Of a stretch of 6,685 bases of DNA, positions 1 through 6,679 are shown in pieces. The stretch is from Chitinophagaceae bacterium. Lineage in GTDB: Bacteria > Bacteroidota > Bacteroidia > Chitinophagales > Chitinophagaceae. The position numbers were made by a program, and so were the translations under genes. The notes under the pieces were generated by a model that was not told the origin of the DNA, did not search any database, and saw only the letters and a program-made list of their open reading frames with translations. Position 1 is the stretch's first letter; every line of letters starts with the position of its first letter. The DNA lies in the NCBI GenBank assembly GCA_003136915.1, contig PLEB01000193.1:1-6685 (forward strand), read 5' to 3'.

Positions 1-1734
1 TTTTTTTACGCCATCCTCCGTCCCGATGATCTCTATGGCGGGCCGGATCGTGGCGGGATAATTTTTTGTAAGCCCCGAAATCATCGCATCAGCTTCTCCC
101 GTTTCTACCATCATGCATCCGAAATAGTTGCGGTCGCGCATGATTTTTTGCGATTCATATTTATTAAAGCCGCGACGCTGTCGCTTACTGAAGAAAATCT
201 CCGCATAATTTTTTCTCCTTTCTTTCTGATCCTCCGACCGGGGATCAACGATCGGCAATCCTTCTATGTCGATTTTATTTATTGCAGCGATGGATTGGAT
301 CCTGTCCCTGTTACCGAGAAGGATCGGATAAGCTACTCCTTCATCAAATAATATCTGGGCTACTTTCAGAATCTTGAGGTTATCCGCTTCTGCAAAAACA
401 AGCCGCCTCGGGTCACGCCTTGCCCTGCTGCCCAGCACTCGGATCAGTTGATTATCCAGCCCCAGCCTTTTATTCAATTCGATGGCATAAGTGTCCCAGT
501 TTCCAATGCTGGTTTGTGCTACCTGGCTTTCAATCGCGGCTTTTGCCACTGCCGGAGCCACAGTTGAGAGCAGGCGGGGATCAAGTGGCTTCGGAATAAT
601 GTACAATGGTCCAAAACTGATATTTTTTTCATTGTAAGCCATATTCACGATATCGGGAACAGGCGTTTTAGCAAGGTCTGCCAGGGCTCTCACTGCCGCG
701 AGTTTCATGGCTTCATTTATCTGCGTTGCGCGCACATCCAGCGCGCCCCGGAAAATAAAAGGAAAGCCCAAAACATTATTCACCTGATTGGGAAAATCGC
801 TTCGGCCCGTGGCCATGATAAGGTCGTCACGAACTTCAGTAGCCATTTCATAGGAGATTTCCGGATCAGGATTCGCCATGGCGAAAACAATGGGTCTCCT
901 GGCCATGCTCTTCACCATTTCCTGAGTTACTGTATTGCCAACACTTAACCCGACAAAGACATCGGCATCTTTCATGGCTTTTTCCAGGGTCAGGTCTTCT
1001 TTATCAATCGCAAATAAAAGTCTGTCTTCATCGAGATCCTTCCGGTTTTTGTGAATGACACCGTCTTTGTCAAATACAATAAAATTTGCAGCCCTTGCGC
1101 CGAGTGCCAGGTATAACTTAATACAGGCCACTGCTGCTGCTCCTGCACCGTTAATGACAAACTTGACTCTGTCAATTTTCTTTCGCTGCAATTCCAGGGC
1201 ATTGATCAGGGCTGCGCTGCTGATAATAGCGGTGCCATGCTGGTCATCATGCATGACGGGTATTTTCAGGGAGGCCCGTAATTGTTTTTCAATATAGAAG
1301 CATTCAGGCGCTTTGATATCTTCCAGATTGATGCCGCCGAAAGTGGGCTCAAGTGATTTTACGATCTGCACAAATTTCTCAGGATCCTTTTCATTAATCT
1401 CAATGTCAAATACATCTATGTCTGCAAAGATCTTAAACAGTACGCCCTTACCTTCCATAACCGGTTTCGCAGCTTCCGGTCCGATATTTCCCAATCCCAA
1501 TACAGCCGTACCATTCGTGATCACCGCAACCAGATTTCCCTTTGCCGTATACTTATACACATCATCAACATTATTCATGATTTCCTTGCAGGGTTCGGCC
1601 ACACCCGGGGAGTAGGCCAGCGAAAGGTCCCGCTGGGTTTTTGCTTCTTTTGTCGGTACTACTTCAATTTTACCGGGTCTCCCCGATGAATGGTAATCGA
1701 GCGCTTCTTCCTTCCTCAATTGCTTTTTTTCCAT
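1..1734 (-). CDS. maeB: NADP-dependent malic enzyme with C-terminal phosphotransacetylase-like domain (MaeB type), 3' end cut by window
   Basis: Oxidative decarboxylation of malate to pyruvate and CO2 with reduction of NADP, in the cytoplasm; it supplies NADPH and links the TCA cycle to pyruvate. Translating the minus strand from the ATG at 1734-1732 gives 578 codons with no stop before the left edge, so the gene is 3'-partial. E. coli MaeB is about 759 residues, so roughly 180 are probably missing. Malic enzyme part, about residues 1-425: [10 protein letters not shown] with the catalytic Tyr41, Lys96 in [16 protein letters not shown], metal ligands Glu138-Asp139 and Asp164 (HDDQHGT), a Rossmann loop NGAGAAA (195-201), and MANPDPE and NQVNN. 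From about residue 430 the phosphotransacetylase-like domain begins (RRLVFAEAD, then [12 protein letters not shown]). In MaeB hybrids this domain is known mainly as regulatory, binding acetyl-CoA. The gene lies 8 nt after the amidohydrolase stop, has no Shine-Dalgarno, and is the last visible gene of the operon. Confidence 0.95.
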   Translation of the reverse strand, partial: MEKKQLRKEEALDYHSSGRPGKIEVVPTKEAKTQRDLSLAYSPGVAEPCKEIMNNVDDVYKYTAKGNLVAVITNGTAVLGLGNIGPEAAKPVMEGKGVLFKIFADIDVFDIEINEKDPEKFVQIVKSLEPTFGGINLEDIKAPECFYIEKQLRASLKIPVMHDDQHGTAIISSAALINALELQRKKIDRVKFVINGAGAAAVACIKLYLALGARAANFIVFDKDGVIHKNRKDLDEDRLLFAIDKEDLTLEKAMKDADVFVGLSVGNTVTQEMVKSMARRPIVFAMANPDPEISYEMATEVRDDLIMATGRSDFPNQVNNVLGFPFIFRGALDVRATQINEAMKLAAVRALADLAKTPVPDIVNMAYNEKNISFGPLYIIPKPLDPRLLSTVAPAVAKAAIESQVAQTSIGNWDTYAIELNKRLGLDNQLIRVLGSRARRDPRRLVFAEADNLKILKVAQILFDEGVAYPILLGNRDRIQSIAAINKIDIEGLPIVDPRSEDQKERRKNYAEIFFSKRQRRGFNKYESQKIMRDRNYFGCMMVETGEADAMISGLTKNYPATIRPAIEIIGTEDGVKK

Positions 1735-1742
1735 GGAATAAT

Positions 1743-2927
1743 TTAAGAAGAATAAATACTCGCTCCGAGCCACGCCATCATGCCCATGCCGGTTTCAATG
1801 GCGGATTCATCAATATTAAAAGTGGGTGTATGAACACTCGAAATAATTCCCTTTGCCTTGTTCATGACGCCGAGGCGATAAAAGCACCCTGGAATTTCCT
1901 GTGTATAATATCCGAAATCTTCTGCGCCCATCCTTACTTCCGTTTCCAGAATATTCTCCTTTCCGGCATATTCTTCCGCCCTGGCCCTTGCAACAGGATA
2001 TAGATTTTCATCATTATTCACTACCGGATATCCGACATCCACCAATACATCAATTTCTGCGCCGGTGGACATGGCCAATCCCTTTGCCATCTTTTTGATG
2101 AGGTTGTGCGCCTGAAAACGCCATGTTTCATCCATGGCGCGAAAAGTGCCCATAAGCTTTACTTCCGAAGGAATCACATTGGTTGTATAGCCGCCCTGAA
2201 ATGAGCTTATGGAAAGTACAGACGGAGAAAAGGGATCCTTGTTCCGGCTGATGATCTGCTGCAATGCAACTACCAGTTCGGATGCAACCAGGATGGTATC
2301 CACGGTCAGATGTGGCGTGGCAGCATGTCCTCCTTTTCCCCGGACAGTAATATAAATTTCATCCGCGCTTGCCATGGAAGGACCACTTCGGAAACTAAGT
2401 TTCCCGATCTCCAGGCCCGGATGTACATGAAGTCCGAAAATTGCCTGGGGCTGGGGATCGTGTAAAACACCTTCTTTGATCAGCAGACTTGCTCCGCCGG
2501 GATTTTTTTCTTCGCCGGGCTGGAAGATAAGCTTGATCGTTCCCTCCCATTCCTCCTTTAATTCATTCAATATTTTAGACGCGCCAAGCAGGATACTCGT
2601 GTGCGCATCATGTCCGCACGCATGCATCACACCTTCATTTTGCGACTTGTAAGAAACGTTATTTTCTTCCCGGATAGGTAATGCATCCATGTCTGCCCTG
2701 AGTGCAATCACGCGTTTTTCCGGATTCCTTCCTTTGATCATTCCCACGACCCCGGTTGTCGCTTTTATTTCGAATGGAATATTCAGGTTTTGTAATTTTT
2801 CCTGAACAAAGGCAGAAGTCTTAAATTCTTTATAACTGAGTTCGGGATGGGCATGAATGTGGCGGCGGATATCAATCGTCTCGGGTGCATATTGCTTCGC
2901 CAGTTGATGGATTTTTTCTTTCAGCAT
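1743..2927 (-). CDS. M20 family (M20D) metallopeptidase / N-acyl-amino acid amidohydrolase
   Basis: Predicted cytoplasmic zinc- or manganese-dependent hydrolase that releases the acyl group from N-acyl amino acids or related amides (HipO / YxeP / IAA-amino acid hydrolase group). The 394-residue length is normal for M20D. Visible motifs: RRHIHAHPELSYKEF (21-35), RADMDALPI (78-85), ACGHDAHTS (103-111) with Cys104 and His106 as metal ligands, FQPGEE (135-140) with the catalytic/ligand Glu139-Glu140 pair, GLHVHP (165-170) with ligand His167, GGHAATPH (199-206) in the lid/dimerisation domain, GAEDFGYY (334-341), and SVHTPTF with ligand His366. All catalytic residues expected for the family are present. 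There is no signal peptide. The start at 2927 lies 2 nt after the TAG of the SPOR gene, with no Shine-Dalgarno, suggesting re-initiation or coupled translation. The substrate cannot be read from sequence: N-acetyl-diaminopimelate, hippurate-like and N-acyl amino acids are all possible. Confidence 0.93.
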   Translation of the reverse strand: MLKEKIHQLAKQYAPETIDIRRHIHAHPELSYKEFKTSAFVQEKLQNLNIPFEIKATTGVVGMIKGRNPEKRVIALRADMDALPIREENNVSYKSQNEGVMHACGHDAHTSILLGASKILNELKEEWEGTIKLIFQPGEEKNPGGASLLIKEGVLHDPQPQAIFGLHVHPGLEIGKLSFRSGPSMASADEIYITVRGKGGHAATPHLTVDTILVASELVVALQQIISRNKDPFSPSVLSISSFQGGYTTNVIPSEVKLMGTFRAMDETWRFQAHNLIKKMAKGLAMSTGAEIDVLVDVGYPVVNNDENLYPVARARAEEYAGKENILETEVRMGAEDFGYYTQEIPGCFYRLGVMNKAKGIISSVHTPTFNIDESAIETGMGMMAWLGASIYSS

Positions 2928-2929
2928 AA

Positions 2930-3346
2930 CTAAGGATTACTCGGGTTCACTTCAATAATATCATGAATAAGATAAACGCCGGATGGAAAATATTTTGTGA
3001 GCTTTTCAATATAGGGTTGTGCCTCTTCGGGAGTTTTGAAATTGCCTACATTCAATTTGTAATAAGGCGGCTGGTAAACCAGATAGGGTTTGAGTTCCGG
3101 ATATTGCTGATAGATCCTGGTCTTGATGGCAAAAACCTGGGTTCTGTCTGTTGAATTTGCAACCTGAATACGAAAACCCGGCTGGTTTCTTCTGCTATCT
3201 CTTGTCGTTAACTCATTAATCCGGATCTGAACTTTTATCAATGAATCCAAACGCGGGTCCTTGTGTATCACAACAGAAGCCATGGCCGAATCCTGTGCAT
3301 ATGCTGCGCCGGAAAATAATATGCCTAGTAGAAATACAAACCTCAT
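2930..3346 (-). CDS. Small secreted SPOR-domain protein
   Basis: A 138-residue protein with a short signal peptide (MRFVFLLGILFSGAAYA, cleavage predicted after Ala17 before Gln18) followed by about 35 polar residues and a SPOR-like domain at roughly 55-133. The domain shows the usual pattern: a first strand GFRIQVANS (57-65), a helix DRTQVFAIKTRIYQQYP, a strand PPYYKLNVGNFKT (93-105), a helix PEEAQPYIEKLTKYF, and a last strand GVYLIHDIIEV. SPOR domains are known to bind septal peptidoglycan lacking stem peptides, so a periplasmic, cell-wall-associated role is likely; I cannot name a specific function. I chose the ATG at 3346 because it opens directly onto the signal peptide and overlaps the deoC TGA by four bases (ATGA). 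Longer in-frame starts at 3409 and 3370 would add a polar stretch in front of the signal peptide and overlap deoC more. An AGGAAAG stretch about 9 nt upstream could be a weak ribosome site. Confidence 0.85.
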   Translation of the reverse strand: MRFVFLLGILFSGAAYAQDSAMASVVIHKDPRLDSLIKVQIRINELTTRDSRRNQPGFRIQVANSTDRTQVFAIKTRIYQQYPELKPYLVYQPPYYKLNVGNFKTPEEAQPYIEKLTKYFPSGVYLIHDIIEVNPSNP

Positions 3347-4038
3347 ATGCTTCTTTCCTGAGTTAACCATTCTTTTTCCTGAGATACGATAGCCAGACTG
3401 GCACTGCATCCGATCCGCATAGCTCCTGCTTCCACCAATTCCCTCGCGAATGCGTAAGTTCTTATACCGCCGGAAGCTTTGATCCGGACTTGTGCAGGAA
3501 GTTCTTTTCTCATGATTTCCACATCCGCTACCGATGCTCCTTTCTCTGCATACCCCGTTGATGTTTTCATAAAATCAATTCCCAGTCCCCCATATAATCT
3601 GCAACTGCGTATAATCTCCTCCCTGCTAAGTAAGCCGCTTTCCACAATCACTTTAATTATCTTTCCACGTTGATGAATAGCCTTTACGATTTGAGTCATT
3701 TCCGACTCCAGATAATCCCACTGCCCATTTTTCAATGCAATAAGATTGATCACCACATCCAGTTCATCTGCTCCGTCTTCCATTGCCTGCCTGATTTCCT
3801 CCAACTTCGACTGAACGGAAGAATAACCCATTGGAAAACCAATAACCGTTGCCGTTTTCAGATTACTGCCCACGATTTCGCCTGATGCCCGTTTCACCAC
3901 ATAAGGAGGAACACAAACCGCCGCAAATCCGTGCTGGACTGCCTCCCTGCACAACTGAGTAATTTCGGCAAAACTGCACACGGGTTTTAAGACGGTATGG
4001 TCAATGTAGGAAGAAATACGCAGTTCCGCTAAAGACAT
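3343..4038 (-). CDS. deoC: Deoxyribose-phosphate aldolase (DERA)
   Basis: Class I aldolase that cleaves 2-deoxy-D-ribose 5-phosphate to glyceraldehyde 3-phosphate and acetaldehyde, the last step of deoxynucleoside catabolism; cytoplasmic. The 231 residues fit the short bacterial DeoC type. Key signatures: YIDHTVLKP (11-19), AAVCVPP (39-45), ATVIGFPMG (63-71), DELDVVIN (91-98) with catalytic Asp94, KVIVESGLL (129-137), IDFMKTSTGY (154-163) with Schiff-base Lys158, and RIKASGGIRT (185-194) with the second catalytic Lys187. A phosphate-binding end RIGCSAS (208-214) follows. All three catalytic residues are present, so the enzyme should be active. It is the first gene of the minus-strand operon, read away from the divergent intergenic region, with no Shine-Dalgarno in front of its ATG. 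No other deo gene (phosphorylase, phosphopentomutase, DeoR-type regulator) is in the window. Confidence 0.96.
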   Translation of the reverse strand: MSLAELRISSYIDHTVLKPVCSFAEITQLCREAVQHGFAAVCVPPYVVKRASGEIVGSNLKTATVIGFPMGYSSVQSKLEEIRQAMEDGADELDVVINLIALKNGQWDYLESEMTQIVKAIHQRGKIIKVIVESGLLSREEIIRSCRLYGGLGIDFMKTSTGYAEKGASVADVEIMRKELPAQVRIKASGGIRTYAFARELVEAGAMRIGCSASLAIVSQEKEWLTQERSI

Positions 4039-4055
4039 TCAACAAGTTTCAGGTG

Positions 4056-4063
4056 CGAAATTA
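4056..4063 (-). promoter_or_regulatory. Weak candidate -7 element (TAATTTCG) for the deoC operon
   Basis: On the minus strand TAATTTCG matches the TAnnTTTG consensus at all but one fixed position. It lies 17 nt upstream of the deoC ATG, which would give a very short leader. Nineteen bases further upstream only ATTC is found at the place expected for the -33 TTTG. The element sits nearly back to back with the plus-strand candidate, so the two promoters would compete for the same stretch of DNA. This is a weak call. Confidence 0.22.
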
Positions 4064-4074
4064 GTTCATTTCAG

Positions 4075-4082
4075 TAAATTTG
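4075..4082 (+). promoter_or_regulatory. Candidate Bacteroidota -7 promoter element (TAAATTTG) for the GH20-like gene
   Basis: TAAATTTG matches the published Bacteroidota -7 consensus TAnnTTTG exactly. It lies 71 nt upstream of the GH20-like ATG, so a transcript from here would have a leader of roughly 65 nt that includes the GC-rich inverted repeat. The matching -33 TTTG is not convincing: TTTC occurs at 4047-4050, but the gap of 24 bases is longer than the usual ~19. Position and motif are seen; promoter activity is inferred. Confidence 0.4.
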
Positions 4083-4099
4083 GAATCCTCCACCCGGCC

Positions 4100-4135
4100 G
4101 CCAGCCCTCGGACGGTTGAATACCGAGCAGGTGGC
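4100..4135. repeat. Imperfect GC-rich inverted repeat in the divergent region
   Basis: The left arm GCCA-CC-CTCGG (4100-4111, with an extra G) pairs with the right arm CCGAG-(CA)-GG-TGGC (4123-4135). The innermost five pairs are perfect (CTCGG 4107-4111 with CCGAG 4123-4127), around an 11-base loop. It is not followed by a T run in either direction, so it does not look like an intrinsic terminator. It would fall in the 5' leader of the GH20-like transcript if the TAAATTTG promoter is used, or could be an operator. Function unknown. Confidence 0.4.
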
Positions 4136-4153
4136 AATACAATAAAAATACAT

Positions 4154-5263
4154 ATGCCAATGAAGCGCTATTTGTGCAAATTCCGGATGATGCTATGTTT
4201 ACTGATATTCCCCGCCTTTGCTGTGCAAGCCCAGGATAAGGTCGACAGCCTGATGCCTGTCAGGGGCCTTTGCATAGGAGCACCCCGTCCGAATTCCGTG
4301 GATTCCTTCGTCAGCTTTATTGAAGAGGCTGTTGCTCCGAAAAAAATAAACCTGATTATTCTTCAGATCGAATATCACTACCAGTTCAAATCCCATCCAG
4401 AATTAACAGATACACTGGCACTTTCCACAGCAGACGTAAAAAAGATCGTATCGGTTTGCCGGAAAGATCATATCCGGCTCATTCCGCAGATTGACATGCT
4501 GGGGCATCAATCCTGGGCGAACCGACCGAATATCCTACTGAAGAAATATCCGCAATTTGATGAAACGCCCTGGATAAGCATGCCGGCCGTTTATAAATGG
4601 CCCAACGCAGACAGCCTCTATTGCAAGAGTTATTGCCCGCTGCTGCCGGAAGTGCATAAGGTTCTTTTTGAAGTAATGGATGAACTCGTTGATGTTTTCG
4701 AGGCAGACGCTTTCCATGCAGGAATGGATGAAGTGTTCTTTTTGGGAGAAGATAAATGTCCGCGCTGTGCTCATCACGATCGCTCTGTCTTATTTGCCAA
4801 TGAGGTAACCGCTATCCACGACCACCTCGCCAAAAGAAATAAAACCTTGTATATCTGGGGAGACCGTCTCATTGATGGACTAACAACCGGCATAGGCATG
4901 TGGGAAGGCAGCTATAATGATACCTGGAGGGCGGTGGATATGATTCCTAAAGACGTAGTGATCTGCGATTGGCATTATGACCGGCCAGACAAGACGCCGA
5001 TCTATTTTGCCATGAAAGGTTTCCGCGTGCTTTCCTGTCCCTGGAGAACACCTGATTTCGCGGTTCAACAGATTAAGGACGTCCTGAATTTCCGCGCCAA
5101 CTCAACTCCTGAAATGAAAGAAAGGTTTCTCGGCGTGCTTGAAACCACCTGGACATTTCCCAGTCTTTTTATGGGTGCTTATTACAGCCCACATCCGGCC
5201 GATGAAACTTCATCCTGGAATACGTATAGGGTTATTTGTGATGAGATTGGGAGAATGAATTAA
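4154..5263 (+). CDS. Secreted GH20-like glycoside hydrolase, stand-alone catalytic domain (beta-N-acetylhexosaminidase family)
   Basis: A 369-residue protein with a signal peptide (hydrophobic core MMLCLLIFPAFAVQA at 12-26, cleavage predicted after Ala26), probably periplasmic. The body resembles the GH20 TIM barrel: IRLIPQIDMLGHQ (107-119), then FHAGMDEV (187-194), equivalent to the GH20 hxGgDE motif, with Asp192-Glu193 as the catalytic pair. Aromatic positions that could line a sugar pocket follow: LYIWGDR (232-238), MWEGSY (249-254), CDWHYD (271-276) and TTWTFP (331-336). GH20 enzymes remove terminal N-acetylhexosamines by substrate-assisted catalysis; the exact substrate here is inferred only. 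Unlike usual GH20 enzymes (about 500-800 residues) it lacks the N-terminal GH20b domain and any carbohydrate-binding module. A CPRC motif at 202-205 and nine cysteines in the mature protein are unusual. The ATG at 4160 is an almost equivalent start. There is no Shine-Dalgarno, only an A-rich leader. Confidence 0.8.
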   Translation: MPMKRYLCKFRMMLCLLIFPAFAVQAQDKVDSLMPVRGLCIGAPRPNSVDSFVSFIEEAVAPKKINLIILQIEYHYQFKSHPELTDTLALSTADVKKIVSVCRKDHIRLIPQIDMLGHQSWANRPNILLKKYPQFDETPWISMPAVYKWPNADSLYCKSYCPLLPEVHKVLFEVMDELVDVFEADAFHAGMDEVFFLGEDKCPRCAHHDRSVLFANEVTAIHDHLAKRNKTLYIWGDRLIDGLTTGIGMWEGSYNDTWRAVDMIPKDVVICDWHYDRPDKTPIYFAMKGFRVLSCPWRTPDFAVQQIKDVLNFRANSTPEMKERFLGVLETTWTFPSLFMGAYYSPHPADETSSWNTYRVICDEIGRMN

Positions 5264-5281
5264 AAAGTAAAAAGTAAAAAA
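5261..5281. repeat. Three tandem copies of a 7-nt unit (TAAAAAG) at the convergent gene junction
   Basis: The unit TAAAAAG is repeated at 5261-5267 and 5268-5274, and as TAAAAAA at 5275-5281. The first copy contains the TAA stop of the GH20-like gene, and the last ends one base before the TGA (minus strand) of the protease gene. Read on the minus strand the block is three T runs, which could help release transcripts of the protease gene, but no GC-rich hairpin precedes them. The 18 bases between the genes are entirely made of this repeat. Confidence 0.7.
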
Positions 5282-6667
5282 TCAGGTCGGTTTTCGAATG
5301 CGAAGGAATTTGAATAAAAGGAGCGCGATGAATATGAGAAGTCCGATTACCAGGAAGTCATACCGGATCATGGAGGCTTTTCGTTCGTCATTCTGTGCGA
5401 GGCGTTTTTGCGAATCCAGGATATAGGCACTCAACCCGGGAAAATTCTTGTTGATCTCTTTTACCTGTTGAAATTTCCGCAATGCTTCCTTGTAATTTTC
5501 CCTGTCGTAGAAAATAACTGCATCCTCAAATATTAATGAAACGTCGCTGGGATGTGCAATGACATCGGCACTGTCCAGGTATTCTTCCAGAATAGAAACA
5601 GGGATAGCAAAATTCAATCCTGCAGCCAGACCCCCACTGTTTTCAATACTTCCAAATGTAGTGAGGCCGACCACCTCCCCTTTTTCATTGCATACCGGTC
5701 CTCCGCTGCTGCCCCTGTTTATATTGGCATCCATTTGGATCAGGGGCCATCCCTCCACCGACTTTTTGAGTGCACTAACAATTCCGGTAGTCAGCGTAGG
5801 CTCAATGGCGGACTCTGAAGAAACATAATTATTATTAGTTACCGGTCCCGGGAAACCGTATACAAATAATTGTTCGCCGACCCTGGGCAGATCGTCCCGC
5901 GCGATTTTCAATGTGGGTAATGCACTGTCGCCGTCCATTTTCAGGATCGCAATATCTTTTCCCGGCATCGGCTGCCCCTTTATGATGGTATGCGCTATTT
6001 TTTTTATCGACATTGTTGCGCCGCTCTGAGAATCCGCGCTGTACTCAATAAATATTTCCTTCTTCAGGTCATAAAGGGCCATGGAAAATAAGCGGGAATA
6101 TACAGAAGCATAAGTATTATAGAGAACGGAGCGCTGCTGATCGGAAAACCGGGTCGCCCACGCGCTTTCAAAAGCGGCAATATTTGCTTCCGTGATCTGC
6201 TGGAATGCAGAAAGGATAAACTGACGCCGGATAAATGCTTTATCCCTGTCAATCAGGTGACAATTCGTTGCCACATAACCATCTCCCGTGATCAAAAAAC
6301 CCGTTCCGCTCGAAGTAATTTCCTCGGGCTGTTTAATGTAATCAAAGGAAGCCTTAAAAAACCGGTTGGGATTGTCACGGATCTGTGTTAATACGATATC
6401 CAGCTTTTGTTCTGGCGTGTAGATTGCTCCGCTGCTGTCTATTCGCTGCAGGGAGTCAAGAAGGTGATTAAAATTTCGTGAATCAAGACGCATATTGTTC
6501 ACGTACACGTCAGCAGAAAATACGGTACGTACCATGACGACGCCGGGCCGGTTGATACCATAATTCTGTACGGCAGAAAGCTTCTGGGCATTTGCCGGTA
6601 AAAACCCGGACAAAATGAACAAGGTCCAGACTGAAAAAGCCCTTAAACTGAGAAGTTGGATTTTCAT
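5282..6667 (-). CDS. Membrane-anchored trypsin-like (HtrA/S1C-type) serine protease with TPR-like C-terminal segment
   Basis: A 461-residue predicted periplasmic serine endoprotease. Signal peptide 1-27 (core SVWTLFILSGFLPANA, cleavage before Gln28). The chymotrypsin fold shows SSGTGFLITGDGYVATNCHL (119-138) with His137, PGKDIAILKMD (235-245) with Asp238, and NRGSSGGPV (317-325) with Ser321, followed by GEVVGLTTFG and LNFAIPV, as in DegP/HtrA. The triad is complete. Between His and Asp lie about 100 residues, against about 30 in DegP; the extra part (about 143-210) looks mostly helical. There is no PDZ domain. Residues 376-425 resemble one to two TPR helices (AVIFYDRENYKEALRKFQQV). A hydrophobic segment at about 438-454 with a basic tail (KFLRIRKPT) should anchor the C-terminus, leaving the protease in the periplasm. 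It may degrade or sense misfolded envelope proteins, by analogy only. It converges on the GH20-like gene, 18 nt apart. Confidence 0.88.
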   Translation of the reverse strand: MKIQLLSLRAFSVWTLFILSGFLPANAQKLSAVQNYGINRPGVVMVRTVFSADVYVNNMRLDSRNFNHLLDSLQRIDSSGAIYTPEQKLDIVLTQIRDNPNRFFKASFDYIKQPEEITSSGTGFLITGDGYVATNCHLIDRDKAFIRRQFILSAFQQITEANIAAFESAWATRFSDQQRSVLYNTYASVYSRLFSMALYDLKKEIFIEYSADSQSGATMSIKKIAHTIIKGQPMPGKDIAILKMDGDSALPTLKIARDDLPRVGEQLFVYGFPGPVTNNNYVSSESAIEPTLTTGIVSALKKSVEGWPLIQMDANINRGSSGGPVCNEKGEVVGLTTFGSIENSGGLAAGLNFAIPVSILEEYLDSADVIAHPSDVSLIFEDAVIFYDRENYKEALRKFQQVKEINKNFPGLSAYILDSQKRLAQNDERKASMIRYDFLVIGLLIFIALLLFKFLRIRKPT

Positions 6668-6670
6668 GGT

Positions 6671-6679
6671 ATCACCTCC
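6671..6679 (-). promoter_or_regulatory. Perfect Shine-Dalgarno site (GGAGGTGAT) of the serine protease gene
   Basis: On the minus strand the start reads GGAGGTGATACC-ATG. GGAGGTGAT is complementary over nine bases to the conserved 16S rRNA 3' tail ATCACCTCC, with a 7-nt gap between GGAGG and the ATG, which is close to ideal. This fixes the start at 6667, in agreement with the signal peptide that begins there. None of the other five genes in the window has such a site. The promoter lies beyond the right edge. Confidence 0.8.

Larger units (their letters stand above)
4039..4153. promoter_or_regulatory. Divergent intergenic region between deoC and the GH20-like gene
   Basis: These 115 bases hold the only intergenic space of real size in the window and should carry the promoters for both directions. 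The half near deoC is AT-rich and contains the candidate -7 elements. The middle (about 4091-4135) is GC-rich and carries an imperfect inverted repeat. The last 20 bases before the GH20 start are A-rich, which is typical of Bacteroidota translation start regions lacking Shine-Dalgarno. No gene was seen in it. Confidence 0.6.

Noticed and set aside
990..1615. Several open frames of 70-100 codons on both strands inside the malic enzyme gene
   Set aside because: The uninterrupted minus-strand frame from 1734 encodes a clear malic enzyme with all motifs, so these are shadows.
1..1734. Possible pseudogene, because no complete ORF for the malic enzyme can be closed inside the window
   Set aside because: Translation from 1734 to base 1 is open over 578 codons with all motifs intact; the gene simply runs off the left edge.
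1641..2003. Plus-strand open frame of 120 codons across the maeB/M20 junction
   Set aside because: It is antisense to two well-conserved enzymes, has no recognisable domain or signal, and its composition is that of a reversed coding frame.
3347..3409. Longer start for the SPOR protein at 3409
   Set aside because: It would put 21 polar residues before a typical signal peptide and overlap deoC by 67 bases; the ATGA overlap at 3346 is the better start.
4100..4135. Intrinsic terminator
   Set aside because: The inverted repeat is imperfect, has a long loop, lacks a following T run on either strand, and lies upstream of both flanking genes rather than downstream.
5552..5828. Two overlapping plus-strand frames of 88-89 codons within the protease gene
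   Set aside because: They are antisense to the conserved Asp/Ser region of the protease; no start context or family resemblance supports them.
6671..6679. ATCACCTCC on the plus strand, identical to the 3' tail of 16S rRNA, considered as an rRNA gene end
   Set aside because: The bases before it are the start of the protease gene and do not match the conserved 16S 3' helix; it is the complement of a Shine-Dalgarno site.
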